From NCBI RefSeq assembly GCF_002849895.1, contig NZ_CP018867.1, positions 496,001 to 560,000 on the forward strand: a stretch of 64,000 nucleotides of DNA, given 5' to 3'. Position 1 is the stretch's first letter. Every line of letters starts with the position of its first letter. The notes below the pieces were generated by a model. That model saw only the letters and a list, made by a program, of their open reading frames with translations, did not search any database and was not told where the DNA came from. Of the stretch, positions 18,162 to 26,867 are shown one piece after another. The position numbers and the translations under genes are program-made. This DNA is from Companilactobacillus alimentarius DSM 20249. Its GTDB lineage: Bacteria; Bacillota; Bacilli; Lactobacillales; Lactobacillaceae.

Positions 18162-18554
18162 GTGAAAAAAGGTATGGTTCTAAATACACAAGTATCATCA
18201 GTAATTGCTGACATGGGTCACTTTGATACACTATCAATAGGTGACGCTGGCATGCCGGTTCCAGAAGGTACCAAAAAAATTGATTTAGCGGTACAAAAGG
18301 GGCTACCAAGTTTTATTGATGTATTAAAGAACGTTTTATCGGAATTGCAAATTCAAAAGGTTTATTTGGCGGAAGAAATTAAAATTCAAAATCCAGATCA
18401 ATTAGCAAATATAAAAAAAATAATTGATGTTCCAATTGAATTTATTTCACATAATGATATGAAGAAACGCCTAGGATCAAATAAAGCTTTTATTCGAACT
18501 GGGGAGGCTAGTCCATATTCTAATATTATATTGGAAAGTGGAGTTACGTTTTAA
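18162..18554 (+). CDS. rbsD: D-ribose pyranase RbsD
   Basis: RbsD converts the beta-pyranose form of ribose to the furanose that ribokinase uses. The 130-residue length, the [17 protein letters not shown] segment containing catalytic H20, and the C-terminal [19 protein letters not shown] segment identify the family. The start is GTG at 18162 with GAAGGA upstream. It sits 19 bases after rbsR and 16 before rbsA. Only the sugar-bound decamer is active in known members; that is family knowledge, not visible here. Confidence 0.96.
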   Translation: MKKGMVLNTQVSSVIADMGHFDTLSIGDAGMPVPEGTKKIDLAVQKGLPSFIDVLKNVLSELQIQKVYLAEEIKIQNPDQLANIKKIIDVPIEFISHNDMKKRLGSNKAFIRTGEASPYSNIILESGVTF

Positions 18555-18570
18555 ATGGAGGTGATTTTTT

Positions 18571-20070
18571 ATGAAAATAGAGATGAAAAATATTTCCAAA
18601 TCTTTTGGTACTAATAAAGTTTTAGCAGGTGTTAACTTCACAATTAGATCAGGAGAGGTCCATGCATTAATGGGAGAGAATGGTGCTGGTAAATCGACAT
18701 TAATGAATATTCTGACTGGATTATATGGAGATGATGGTGGTGAAATATATATAGATGGGCATAAAACAAAATTTAAAGGACCATTAGATGCTGAGCAACA
18801 TGGTATATCTTTTATTCATCAAGAAATGAATAATTTTTTGGAAATGTCAGTCGTTGACAATATGTTTTTAAATAAGGAAATTAAGAATAAATTTGGCATT
18901 ATGGATGAAAATAAAATGCGTGAGAAAGCTAAATTTTATCTTGATAAGTTAGGAACAAGTATTGATGTTAACAAAGCAATTGGAACATTGAGTGTTGGAC
19001 GTCAGCAAATGATTGAAATTGCTAAATCCTTAATGACAAATGCAAAGATAATCATTATGGATGAACCAACTGCTGCGTTAACTGAAAATGAAATTGAACA
19101 ATTGTTTGGTGTCGTACGTGAATTGAAAAAGCAAGGGGTTGGATTTATATATATATCTCATCGAATGGAGGAGATATTTAAAATTGCTGATAAAGTTACT
19201 GTAATGCGTGATGGTATTTCAATTAATGAATATGCCACTAAGGATGTAACAATGAAACAATTGGTTAGAGATATGGTTGGTAGGGAAATAGATGATTTTT
19301 ATCCCAATCGTCAACCACATTTTGGGAATGTTTCTCTTGAAGTTCAGCACTTAACAGAGAACAATGTTTTTAAAGACGTTAATTTTCAAGTTCATGAAGG
19401 TGAAATACTTGCTTTTTCAGGTCTAATGGGAGCTGGAAGAACTGAAATTATGAGATCAATATTTGGAATTGATCCACATAATGAAGGTAAGATTCTTATT
19501 GATGGTAAGGAAGTTCATATACATTCTCCACAAGAGGCTATTAAACATCAAATAGGTTTTCTGACTGAAAATCGTAAGGATGAAGGACTAATTTTAAATG
19601 ATTCTTTAAGAGATAATATAGTTTTACCGTCAATTAATGGGTTTGTAAAACATGGCATAATTGATGATAATGCAGTAAACGATTTCACAAATATGCTTTT
19701 AAAAAGACTCAGTGTTAAAGCGCAAAGTGCAGAAGTTAGTGCAAAAAGCTTGAGTGGTGGAAATCAGCAAAAAGTGGTTTTAGCAAAATGGGTTGGTTCT
19801 GGATCGAGAGTGTTGATTTTGGATGAACCAACTCGAGGAGTTGATGTAGGTGCCAAACGTGAAATTTATGATTTGATGAATGAATTAACTGACCGAAATG
19901 TAGCAATTATTATGATTTCTAGTGATCTTCCAGAGGTTTTAGGGATGAGTGATAAAATTGCAGTTGTTTATGAAGGAAGAATTACGGGAATTATTGATAC
20001 TAAAACTGCGACACAGGAATCGGTTATGACTTTGGCGACAGGGGGATCAAATGATGGAAGAGCAAACTAA
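18571..20070 (+). CDS. rbsA: Ribose ABC transporter ATP-binding protein RbsA
   Basis: RbsA carries two ABC modules in one 499-residue chain. The first has Walker A GENGAGKST at 35-43 and signature LSVGRQQ; the second has the degenerate Walker A GLMGAGRTE typical of this carbohydrate subfamily and a full LSGGNQQK signature. An excellent ribosome binding site, GGAGGTGAT at 18557-18565, precedes the ATG. The 3' end overlaps the start of rbsC by about 20 bases, which implies translational coupling of ATPase and permease. Confidence 0.95.
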   Translation: MKIEMKNISKSFGTNKVLAGVNFTIRSGEVHALMGENGAGKSTLMNILTGLYGDDGGEIYIDGHKTKFKGPLDAEQHGISFIHQEMNNFLEMSVVDNMFLNKEIKNKFGIMDENKMREKAKFYLDKLGTSIDVNKAIGTLSVGRQQMIEIAKSLMTNAKIIIMDEPTAALTENEIEQLFGVVRELKKQGVGFIYISHRMEEIFKIADKVTVMRDGISINEYATKDVTMKQLVRDMVGREIDDFYPNRQPHFGNVSLEVQHLTENNVFKDVNFQVHEGEILAFSGLMGAGRTEIMRSIFGIDPHNEGKILIDGKEVHIHSPQEAIKHQIGFLTENRKDEGLILNDSLRDNIVLPSINGFVKHGIIDDNAVNDFTNMLLKRLSVKAQSAEVSAKSLSGGNQQKVVLAKWVGSGSRVLILDEPTRGVDVGAKREIYDLMNELTDRNVAIIMISSDLPEVLGMSDKIAVVYEGRITGIIDTKTATQESVMTLATGGSNDGRAN

Positions 20071-21040
20071 AGTTACTTCAAAAAATAAAAAAAATAGTTT
20101 TGATTTTAAAAAGTTTATTGGTAAGATGGGGCCACTAGTAGCCTTAATAATTTTGATTATTTTGGTTACTGTTCTAAGTCCGGGGTTTATTCAACCAAGT
20201 AATCTGTTAAATTTGCTGCGACAAGTTTCGATTAACGCTGTTATTGCCTTTGGAATGACGTTTGTTATTCTAACGGGTGGAATTGATTTGTCGGTTGGCT
20301 CCATTTTAGCATTGACAGGTGCGGTTACTGCCTCAATGTTAGCAAGTGGAGTTTCTGCAGTCGTTGCTTTATTAATAGGCTTTTTAATGGGTGGAATTTT
20401 GGGATTCTTAAATGGAGTTTTAATTGCCTATGGAAAAGCAGCTCCGTTTATTGCTACTCTAGCTACTATGACGATTTTCCGTGGAGCTACATATGTATTT
20501 ACTAATGGTAATCCTATTACTGGGGCTAAAATGAATAGTAGCTTTTTGTTCCAATTTATGGGACGTGGCTATTTAGTGGGAATACCTGTACCAATCTTTA
20601 TTATGGCTATAGTTTATTTAATCTTGTATGTTTTGTTACATAAGACAACATTTGGACGAAAGACGTATGCATTAGGTGGTAATGAACAAGCTGCATATAT
20701 TGCCGGTGTCAAAACAAAATTTGTTACTATGTGGATTTATACTATTTCTGGTTTAATGGCTGCCTTGGCAGGTGTCATTTTGACATCACGTTTAAGTTCT
20801 GCCCAACCTGATGCTGGAACATCATATGAAATGGACGCTATTGCTGCGGTTGTTTTAGGTGGAACATCATTAGCCGGTGGCAAAGGTCGGATTTTTGGAA
20901 CATTGATTGGTGCTTTAATTATCGGTACATTAAATAATGGAATGAATTTATTAGGTATTTCTAGTTTCTATCAACAAATTGTTAAGGGTATCGTGATTTT
21001 GATTGCTGTGCTATTGGATAGACGTTCATCAAATGACTAA
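20051..21040 (+). CDS. rbsC: Ribose ABC transporter permease RbsC
   Basis: RbsC is the membrane channel subunit, with about eight to ten helices and the family signatures FGMTFVILTGGIDLSVGS and AAVVLGGTSLAGGKGRI; the latter is the loop that contacts the ATPase. Length is 329 residues. Two adjacent ATGs (20051 and 20054) are possible starts; AGGGGG at 20040-20045 gives spacings of 5 and 8 bases, so 20054 may be the one used. It overlaps rbsA and precedes rbsB. Confidence 0.94.
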   Translation: MMEEQTKVTSKNKKNSFDFKKFIGKMGPLVALIILIILVTVLSPGFIQPSNLLNLLRQVSINAVIAFGMTFVILTGGIDLSVGSILALTGAVTASMLASGVSAVVALLIGFLMGGILGFLNGVLIAYGKAAPFIATLATMTIFRGATYVFTNGNPITGAKMNSSFLFQFMGRGYLVGIPVPIFIMAIVYLILYVLLHKTTFGRKTYALGGNEQAAYIAGVKTKFVTMWIYTISGLMAALAGVILTSRLSSAQPDAGTSYEMDAIAAVVLGGTSLAGGKGRIFGTLIGALIIGTLNNGMNLLGISSFYQQIVKGIVILIAVLLDRRSSND

Positions 21041-21064
21041 TCATTCTAAGGGGGATTCTCTATT

Positions 21065-22024
21065 ATGAAAAAATCTTTAAAACGAATTATTTTAGCAATA
21101 AGTATTTCTGCATTAGCATTCTTATCATTAGCCGGTTGCGGTAAGTCCGGTCTGGATTCAGGTAATTCAGAAGATTCTAAAGTTGAAACCAAAAAGCCCA
21201 AGGATATAAAAGTTGGAGCCTCACTTTCAACTTTATCTAATCCATTCTTTGTTTCCGTGAAGAAAGGAATTAACAATTTAGCTAAAAAAAATGGTACTAA
21301 AGTCCAGATTTCAGATGCTCAGAATGATACTGCCAAACAAAATAATGATGTTGAAGACTTAATAACCAAGAAAGTCGATGTTTTGATTATAAACCCAGTT
21401 GATTCATCGGCAATTACTCCTGCAGTTAAGGATGCAAACGAGGCTGGTATTCCTGTAATAACCGTGGATCGATCAAGTGATGGTGGGAAAGTATTATCCC
21501 TTGTAGCTTCTAATTCTACTAAAGGTGGAAAAATGGCTGCTAAATTCTTAATCGATAAATTGGGTGCTAATGCTAAAGTTGCTGAATTGCAAGGTATTCC
21601 AGGAGCATCAGCTACTCGTGAACGTGGTAAGGGATTTGATAAATACGCTAAAGGTAAACTTGATATTGTCGCCAAACAAACTGCTAGTTTCGATCGTGCT
21701 AAGGGATTGAGTACAACTGAGAACATTCTTCAAGGAAATTCTGATATTGTTGGAATTTTTTCACAAAATGATGAAATGGCCCTTGGAGCTGTTCAGGCAG
21801 TGAAAGCGACAAACAAAAATATTACTATCGTAGGATTTGATGGCGAGGAAGATGGAATTAAGGCTGTTAAATCTGGCAAGATGTCTGCAACTGTCGCTCA
21901 GCAACCGGAAGAAATGGGTAGGTTAGCATTACAAGCCGCATATAATTATTTTGATGGTAAAACTGTTAAGAAAAATATTGAATCACCATTGAAATTAGTT
22001 ACAACTGAAAGTTTAAATAAATAA
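21065..22024 (+). CDS. rbsB: Ribose-binding lipoprotein RbsB
   Basis: RbsB captures ribose outside the cell and delivers it to RbsC. A lipoprotein signal peptide ends with LAGC, so C25 should be lipidated and anchor the protein to the membrane. The mature part is a two-lobe periplasmic-binding fold (SNPFFVSVKKGI, DVLIINPVDSSAI, TVDRSSDGG, GFDGEEDGIKAV). Length is 319 residues. AAGGGGGA at 21049-21056 precedes the ATG. It lies between rbsC and rbsK. Confidence 0.95.
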   Translation: MKKSLKRIILAISISALAFLSLAGCGKSGLDSGNSEDSKVETKKPKDIKVGASLSTLSNPFFVSVKKGINNLAKKNGTKVQISDAQNDTAKQNNDVEDLITKKVDVLIINPVDSSAITPAVKDANEAGIPVITVDRSSDGGKVLSLVASNSTKGGKMAAKFLIDKLGANAKVAELQGIPGASATRERGKGFDKYAKGKLDIVAKQTASFDRAKGLSTTENILQGNSDIVGIFSQNDEMALGAVQAVKATNKNITIVGFDGEEDGIKAVKSGKMSATVAQQPEEMGRLALQAAYNYFDGKTVKKNIESPLKLVTTESLNK

Positions 22025-22087
22025 AAACATGATTAGAGGAGGATGTGAATTCATTTCATGTTCTCCCCTTTTGAGGAGGCACTAAGA

Positions 22088-22999
22088 ATGACAAATAAAG
22101 TAGTTGTTATTGGAAGTATTAATGTTGACAGTATCGAACACATTGACAAGTTACCAAAGCCTGGAGAAACTATTAAAATGAATGCTTTTTCCAAAGCCGG
22201 TGGTGGCAAAGGTGCTAATCAAGCCGTTGCCGCAGTGAGATCTGGTGCAGAGACTAGCTTCATTGGTCGTGTTAGTGATGATGATAATGGCAAGATGATG
22301 TTGGAATTAATGCAAAAAGACAAGATTGATGTCAAAAACATTATCGTAACGCCTAATGAGGATACTGGACAATCATATATTCTGCTTCAAAAATCAGGTC
22401 AAAATTCAATCATTTATCAAGCTGGTGCCAATTCCTTAGTAACGGCTGAGGATATTGACAAAGCAAGTGATGTGATAAAGGCAAGTGATTTTGTCGTTAC
22501 AGAATTTGAAACGCCAATTGTAGCAGCGATTGAAGCTTTCAAAATCGCTCATAAAGCTAACAAGAAGACCATTTTGAATCCTGCTCCAGCGGTTAAGGAT
22601 ATTCCTGAAGAACTTTTGAAATTGACTGATGTCATCACTCCTAATGAAACTGAAAGTGAATTGATTTCAGGAATCAAGATAACGGATAAAGAGTCGTTAG
22701 AAAAATCTGCTAAGTTTTATCATAATTTAGGAATTAGTTGCGTTATTATAACTTTGGGATCGAAAGGATCATTTGTTTCTTGCAAAGATATTGAAGAACA
22801 AATTTCCGCTTTCAAAGTTAAAGCAGTTGATACTACGGCAGCAGGCGATACCTTTATTGGAGCTTTGGTTGCTGAATTAAAGAGTGATTTATCTAATTTA
22901 CACGATGCTATTGTATACGCCAGCAAAGCTTCATCACTAACTGTACAAAAGTTGGGAGCTCAACCATCTATTCCTAAACGTGAGCAAGTTATAAAATAA
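22088..22999 (+). CDS. rbsK: Ribokinase
   Basis: Ribokinase (PfkB family) phosphorylates D-ribose to ribose-5-phosphate. Signatures are GSINVDSIEHIDKLPKPGET at the N-terminus, GGGKGANQAVAA and the C-terminal DTTAAGDTFIGAL that holds the catalytic aspartate and anion hole. I take ATG 22088 (303 residues), which has GAGGAGG at 22073-22079. An in-frame ATG at 22058, with its own GAGGAGG at 22036-22042, would add ten residues not seen in the family. Here rbsK closes the operon, unlike the rbsRKDACB order of B. subtilis. Confidence 0.95.
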   Translation: MTNKVVVIGSINVDSIEHIDKLPKPGETIKMNAFSKAGGGKGANQAVAAVRSGAETSFIGRVSDDDNGKMMLELMQKDKIDVKNIIVTPNEDTGQSYILLQKSGQNSIIYQAGANSLVTAEDIDKASDVIKASDFVVTEFETPIVAAIEAFKIAHKANKKTILNPAPAVKDIPEELLKLTDVITPNETESELISGIKITDKESLEKSAKFYHNLGISCVIITLGSKGSFVSCKDIEEQISAFKVKAVDTTAAGDTFIGALVAELKSDLSNLHDAIVYASKASSLTVQKLGAQPSIPKREQVIK

Positions 23000-23008
23000 A
23001 TTGAACTT

Positions 23009-23045
23009 AAAAAACACGCCGAAAATTAATTCGACGTGTTTTATT
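23009..23045 (+). terminator. Terminator of the rbs operon
   Basis: AAAACACGCCGAA and TTCGACGTGTTTT form a 13-bp stem with one mismatch around AATTA, followed by TATTT. It ends rbsRDACBK. Confidence 0.8.
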
Positions 23046-23242
23046 TAAATCAGAGAGTTTATAAATTGATTTGTATTCAAAATCTATACAAATTGGGAGG
23101 ATATTTATTATAAGTAGTGTTAATGAGAAAATCACATTTTTGTAATGTGTCCATCTAAGGAGAATATTTGTCAGATATTTGTTCCTATCTGACACCTTTA
23201 ATATAATTCCTAAAATTCAAATAGTTAAATTATTTGACTAGA

Positions 23243-23812
23243 TCAGGATTGATATCTGCGTAATTTTGGAGGCAAATAGTTTGCAATGAAGTGACCGATT
23301 TCATCTAAAGAATCGCTAAATAACAGGGTGTTACGAGCCTTAATGTCCAAGAAGCCTTCTTGGGTCATGGAGTCAAAAAAGGTTTCCAATTCGTCATAAT
23401 AGTGATTTATATTATAGAAGATACAGGGATGATTGCTTTCCCCGATGATAGTCCAAGAAAAGGCTTCAGAAATTTCCTCCAAGGTTCCAGGACCACCGGG
23501 TAGAGCAATGTTTGCGATGGAGTCATTAAGCATTGCTTCTTTGCGCTGAGACATATTATTGACTATTTCAAGTTCTGACAATTTATTATGTGCTAAATTA
23601 CGATCATATAATTTTTGAGTAATGATTCCATGAACAAAACCGTTTTTCTCGATGACGCTGTTAGCCAAGAGATTCATTAAGCCCTTATTGCCACCACCAT
23701 AAACTAATCCATAATTATTTTCGACAAGCCAATAACCGAGTTTTTGAGTATTTAATTGATAAATCTTTTGGTTGCCTGATGAGGCGCCACAATAGACTGC
23801 AATATTTTTCAT
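23243..23812 (-). CDS. LOG-family protein (TIGR00730 type)
   Basis: The 189-residue protein has the Rossmann-like LOG fold: VYCGASSG near 7-13, VYGGGNKGLMN at 37-47, R90 and the PGGPGTLEE motif at 105-113. LOG enzymes release free cytokinin-type or nucleotide-derived bases from their ribose-5-monophosphates; the physiological substrate in lactobacilli is unknown. The usual PGGFGT reads PGGPGT here, a modest variation. It starts 9 bases after the degenerate recombinase gene at 23822-24649, with AAGGAA upstream, so the two are likely co-transcribed. Confidence 0.85.
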   Translation of the reverse strand: MKNIAVYCGASSGNQKIYQLNTQKLGYWLVENNYGLVYGGGNKGLMNLLANSVIEKNGFVHGIITQKLYDRNLAHNKLSELEIVNNMSQRKEAMLNDSIANIALPGGPGTLEEISEAFSWTIIGESNHPCIFYNINHYYDELETFFDSMTQEGFLDIKARNTLLFSDSLDEIGHFIANYLPPKLRRYQS

Positions 23813-23821
23813 ATTTTTTCC

Positions 23822-24649
23822 TTATATATTAAAATTTGTTTCACGCTTTAAACGTCTATAGTATAAGACAGAAGCCGTATCCAAGGCGTCTAAAGCTCGC
23901 AGTTGATCTTCTGAGAGCTCTCTAGTGCTTAATGCTAGTAAGATGAATGTCGTGTAAAGCTTTTTAGGAGAAAGATCTAAGTTGGTACTGTCACTGTCCC
24001 GCTTTAAATCTCGGTGTAAAGCGGTAACAGTTAGTAGTGGGGAATTGGCAGCCTTATTACGACTCAAGAAAAGGTTATCGTTATCCCAATAATTTTTGTA
24101 TGGTTCAATATATGTTTGATAGGTACTTAGAAATTTTCTTTGATCAAGGTCGAAGTTTAACTGATTGAACTTTTTATAAAAATCAGGGGCCAGGGCTTCT
24201 TTATAATTAAATCCCTTAGAGATAATGAGAATTAATAGTCTTGTATAAATACTCAAATCTGCTTTTAGATAGTCAGGCAATTTTAAAAAAACAGTCACGG
24301 GAAAGTCTGATTGTTTTGGGACCGTGACACTGTTGATATTTAACGTGGGAATTTCAGGAGTTTTTTTGAGACTGAAGAGATATTTGAAATAAACATTGAG
24401 ATTGCTAATGACTTTATTGATGGTACTAGGACTCAATTCTAGTTTTTCTAACATGAAATCTTTGAACAGTCTAACGTCCATTTCGTGGACATCAGTAATT
24501 TTTTCAGAAATTTTATAGTCAGTATTATGCTGAATCGTATAATTGAAAAAGTCATTTAAAGAATTCATATATTCCGTGTGTGCTTTGGCAGAAATATGTC
24601 TAGTTTTTAGATAAGCATTGAAACCAGATAGATAGGGAATTTTAACCAT
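23822..24649 (-). CDS. Tyrosine-recombinase-like protein lacking catalytic residues
   Basis: The first 100 residues match the SAM-like core-binding domain of XerC/XerS recombinases (YLKTRHISAKAHTEYMNSL, LSPSTINKVISNLNVYFKYL). The C-terminal half follows the recombinase helix pattern but not its active site: the GMRxSE arginine region reads GFNYKEAL, the HxxR box is SPKKLYTTF, the LGH box is DALDT, and only a YYRR tyrosine near residue 265 remains. A DNA-binding or regulatory role without strand cleavage is inferred. The frame is intact over 275 codons with AGGAGG before the ATG, so this is not a decaying gene. Confidence 0.7.
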   Translation of the reverse strand: MVKIPYLSGFNAYLKTRHISAKAHTEYMNSLNDFFNYTIQHNTDYKISEKITDVHEMDVRLFKDFMLEKLELSPSTINKVISNLNVYFKYLFSLKKTPEIPTLNINSVTVPKQSDFPVTVFLKLPDYLKADLSIYTRLLILIISKGFNYKEALAPDFYKKFNQLNFDLDQRKFLSTYQTYIEPYKNYWDNDNLFLSRNKAANSPLLTVTALHRDLKRDSDSTNLDLSPKKLYTTFILLALSTRELSEDQLRALDALDTASVLYYRRLKRETNFNI

Positions 24650-24701
24650 ATTGTTGCCTCCTAACTTTACTTTTATTATATCTTAGTTGCTTTGATACAC
24701 A

Positions 24702-24740
24702 AATAACGATAGTAATCAGAGTCTGACTACTATCGTTATT
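24702..24740 (-). terminator. Terminator of the EIIA gene
   Basis: AATAACGATAGTAATCAG at 24702-24719 pairs with CTGACTACTATCGTTATT at 24723-24740 (18 bp, one mismatch). The reverse strand ends with TTATTT. It lies between the EIIA gene and the promoter region of the recombinase-like gene, both on the minus strand. Confidence 0.7.
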
Positions 24741-24765
24741 TTTTGTACGTTTTAATCTGTTTTAT

Positions 24766-25245
24766 TTAATTGACAGCAATATCCAAAGCTTGGTCGCCAG
24801 CTTTCACATCATGTTCTGAAAATTCCCCCATATCCTTAACAGCATCAGAATTAGTAATGATTGTCATGATGGCAGGATCTTTACCAGAATCCTTTACCTG
24901 TTTGAGATTCATAGTAGCTATTTTCTGACCTGTTTTAACAGTCTGACCTTCTTTAATAAACATTTCAAAAGGTTTACCTTTTAATTCAACTGTATCAATT
25001 CCCAGATGAAGCATGATTTCTAAACCGTGTTTAGAAGTTATCATTAAAGCATGCTTTGTAGGGAAGACGGTTCCAACTATTCCTCCGATTGGAGCTACGA
25101 TTGTGTTGTCTGTTGGAGCTAAAGCATAGCCATCACCCATGAGTTTTTGTGAAAAAACTGGATCACTGACTTTATCCAAATGGATCAACTTACCGGTTGC
25201 TGGTGCAACGAATTCATCAAGCTTTTTTCTAGAAAACAACCCCAT
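24766..25245 (-). CDS. PTS EIIA-glucose-type protein (stand-alone)
   Basis: This single-domain phosphocarrier takes phosphate from HPr and passes it to an EIIB domain. H80 in IMLHLGIDTVEL is the phosphorylated histidine and H65 (PTKHALMI) its partner, matching the H90/H75 pair of E. coli Crr. At 159 residues it is only the EIIA domain with a short basic N-terminus. No EIIBC gene adjoins it, so it must serve a permease encoded elsewhere or act as a regulator. A cre-like sequence upstream suggests catabolite control. Confidence 0.9.
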   Translation of the reverse strand: MGLFSRKKLDEFVAPATGKLIHLDKVSDPVFSQKLMGDGYALAPTDNTIVAPIGGIVGTVFPTKHALMITSKHGLEIMLHLGIDTVELKGKPFEMFIKEGQTVKTGQKIATMNLKQVKDSGKDPAIMTIITNSDAVKDMGEFSEHDVKAGDQALDIAVN

Positions 25246-25332
25246 ATTTTATATCTTCCTCTCTTATTTACCGTATATGTGACGTAGAGTAATAGACATT
25301 TTACTTAGTTAGGTTAAACTTCCAAGTCTAAC

Positions 25333-25386
25333 TTGTAAGCGCTTAACATACTTATATATAGTATAACTACTATTTTGTGTTTTCAA
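25333..25386 (-). promoter_or_regulatory. EIIA gene promoter with cre-like palindrome
   Basis: On the minus strand TTGAAA (25381-25386), a 17-base spacer and TACTAT (25358-25363) form a promoter. Just downstream, at 25333-25348, lies TTGTAAGCGCTTAACA, a cre-like palindrome with one extra base in one arm. A protein bound there would act as a roadblock. Confidence 0.45.
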
Positions 25387-25472
25387 TAGAAATTTAATTT
25401 ATTATAATATTAATGATAGAAAAATGTGTATTGGTTGATTAGGTATCTTTAAAGAGAGGAAGTCATATTATA

Positions 25473-25961
25473 TTGTCAATTTATTTTCATTCATACTTTA
25501 TTAGGCAACATTATTATGTAATTGGTGCCTCTAAGGATGGATTAGTCTTTGTTGGTTCGCAGGATAAAGGATTTGAAGAGTTAAAAAGGATTTATCCAAG
25601 TGGGAAAATTATAGATGACAATGGCAGGACACAATTCTATGCTCAACAAATTGAAGAATATTTAGCTGGATGTCGTAAGGATTTTGATATTCCAATAGAT
25701 GTCAATGGGACTACTTTTCAAAAATCAGTTTGGAAAGAGTTATTAAAAATTCCATATGGACAGACAAGAACTTACACGCAAATAGCGGAGGCTATTAATC
25801 GACCCACTGCAATTAGAGCAGTGGCCACAGCTATTGGTAAAAATCCATTGCTAATAGTGATTCCTTGTCATCGTGTAGTGGCTAAGTCAAGGAAGCTAGG
25901 TGGGTATCGTGGTGGTTTAACAATGAAACGGGAATTGTTACAATTAGAGTCTGATAAATGA
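25473..25961 (+). CDS. ogt: Methylated-DNA-protein-cysteine methyltransferase
   Basis: The enzyme removes methyl groups from O6-methylguanine in a suicide reaction. The acceptor is C132 in the IPCHRVV motif; RAVATAIGKNP supplies the recognition helix with the arginine finger, and GGYRGG follows. Length 162 is normal for the Ogt type. The start is TTG at 25473 with AGAGAGGAAG at 25453-25462. It is a single gene with its own terminator. Confidence 0.93.
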   Translation: MSIYFHSYFIRQHYYVIGASKDGLVFVGSQDKGFEELKRIYPSGKIIDDNGRTQFYAQQIEEYLAGCRKDFDIPIDVNGTTFQKSVWKELLKIPYGQTRTYTQIAEAINRPTAIRAVATAIGKNPLLIVIPCHRVVAKSRKLGGYRGGLTMKRELLQLESDK

Positions 25962-25993
25962 AGTGCATCAGTAGTTTTCTGATACACTTTTTT
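25961..25993 (+). terminator. Terminator of ogt
   Basis: AAGTGCATCAG at 25961-25971 pairs with CTGATACACTT at 25979-25989 (one mismatch), followed by TTTT. It overlaps the last base of ogt. Confidence 0.75.
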
Positions 25994-26051
25994 GCTATTT
26001 GAATGTATAAATGCTATATTCACACCGTTATATGAGTGAGTGAACACTCAC
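25992..26051 (+). promoter_or_regulatory. Promoter and TetR-type operator of the broken regulator
   Basis: TTGCTA (25992-25997), 17 bases and TATATT (26015-26020) make a promoter. At 26036-26051 GTGAGTG-AA-CACTCAC is a perfect inverted repeat of the kind bound by TetR-family repressors. A five-codon reading frame with AAAGGGA lies at 26097-26114 in the leader. Confidence 0.55.
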
Positions 26052-26174
26052 CTTAAGCGATATAGGTGTTAATTTTTTTCTATAAAGGGATTATTAATGG
26101 ACATTTCTACGTAATTTCAATTAGAACTATTTCAGTTACTACAAATAAAATGAATATCGAAGGGTTTAACAATT

Positions 26175-26803
26175 ATGGATGACGTGTTTCAAGGCTTTAA
26201 CAACTGGTTAGATATAAAAACTATGCCTAATGGGAAGAGAAGAGTAATTAAAGCAGCTGTAACGCTTTTTTCTAGACAGGGCTTTGAACATCAACTTCAC
26301 AGATTGCTCAAGAGTCGCAAATGAGTCAAGCAACTATTTTTAAATATTTTAGATCGAAGAAAGAATTATTACTGTTCATTATTAAACCGATGATTGAGAA
26401 TATTTTACCGACTACTCAACGAATCTTACAGGATAATCATGATGGTTTGATTAGTTGGGTGCATTTTCTTGTAAATGATCGTTATCATTTTTTATCACGC
26501 AATAGGGATGCAGCTATTATTTTGATTTCACAAGTTTTAATTGATGAGCAAGTTAGGGGGATGCTTTTGGATAGGGTAAGTTACTCAAAAAGTCTATTTG
26601 CTAAAAAAGTTTGGGAAAACCTATTGATTTCCGATGAAATTAGGGATGACTTGAGTATGCCTGATTTCATTCAGCTTGTTTTAGGACAGATCCTTTTCTA
26701 CTTTTTACAAAGTCAACGTATCGAGGTAATTGATGATCCAAGACAAATTAATCGTGATTTGCAAAGGATTGAACGGACAATAATTCTGGCAATTAGAAAA
26801 TAA
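26175..26803 (+). pseudogene. TetR-family regulator, frameshifted in the DNA-binding domain
   Basis: From ATG 26175 (GAAGGG at 26159-26164) the frame reads KRRVIKAAVTLFSRQGFE and then leaves the family pattern, stopping at 26321. From about 26290 the family sequence continues in another frame: STSQIAQESQMSQATIFKYF, the rest of the helix-turn-helix, and the ligand domain to 26803. Loss of one base in the GAACATC stretch near 26287-26293 explains it. Repaired, the protein would have about 209 residues. The 160-codon frame from 26321 alone cannot bind DNA normally. A sequencing error is the main alternative. Confidence 0.8.
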
Positions 26804-26867
26804 ATTCAAAGAAAAATTGTGATATGCTTAAACTAGTATTTTGAGATATTTTGAGGAGAGTTTAACC

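Noticed and set aside
23170..23193. GTCAGATA/TATCTGAC hairpin as a terminator
   Set aside because: No T run follows on either strand; it may be a weak structure in the intergenic region only.
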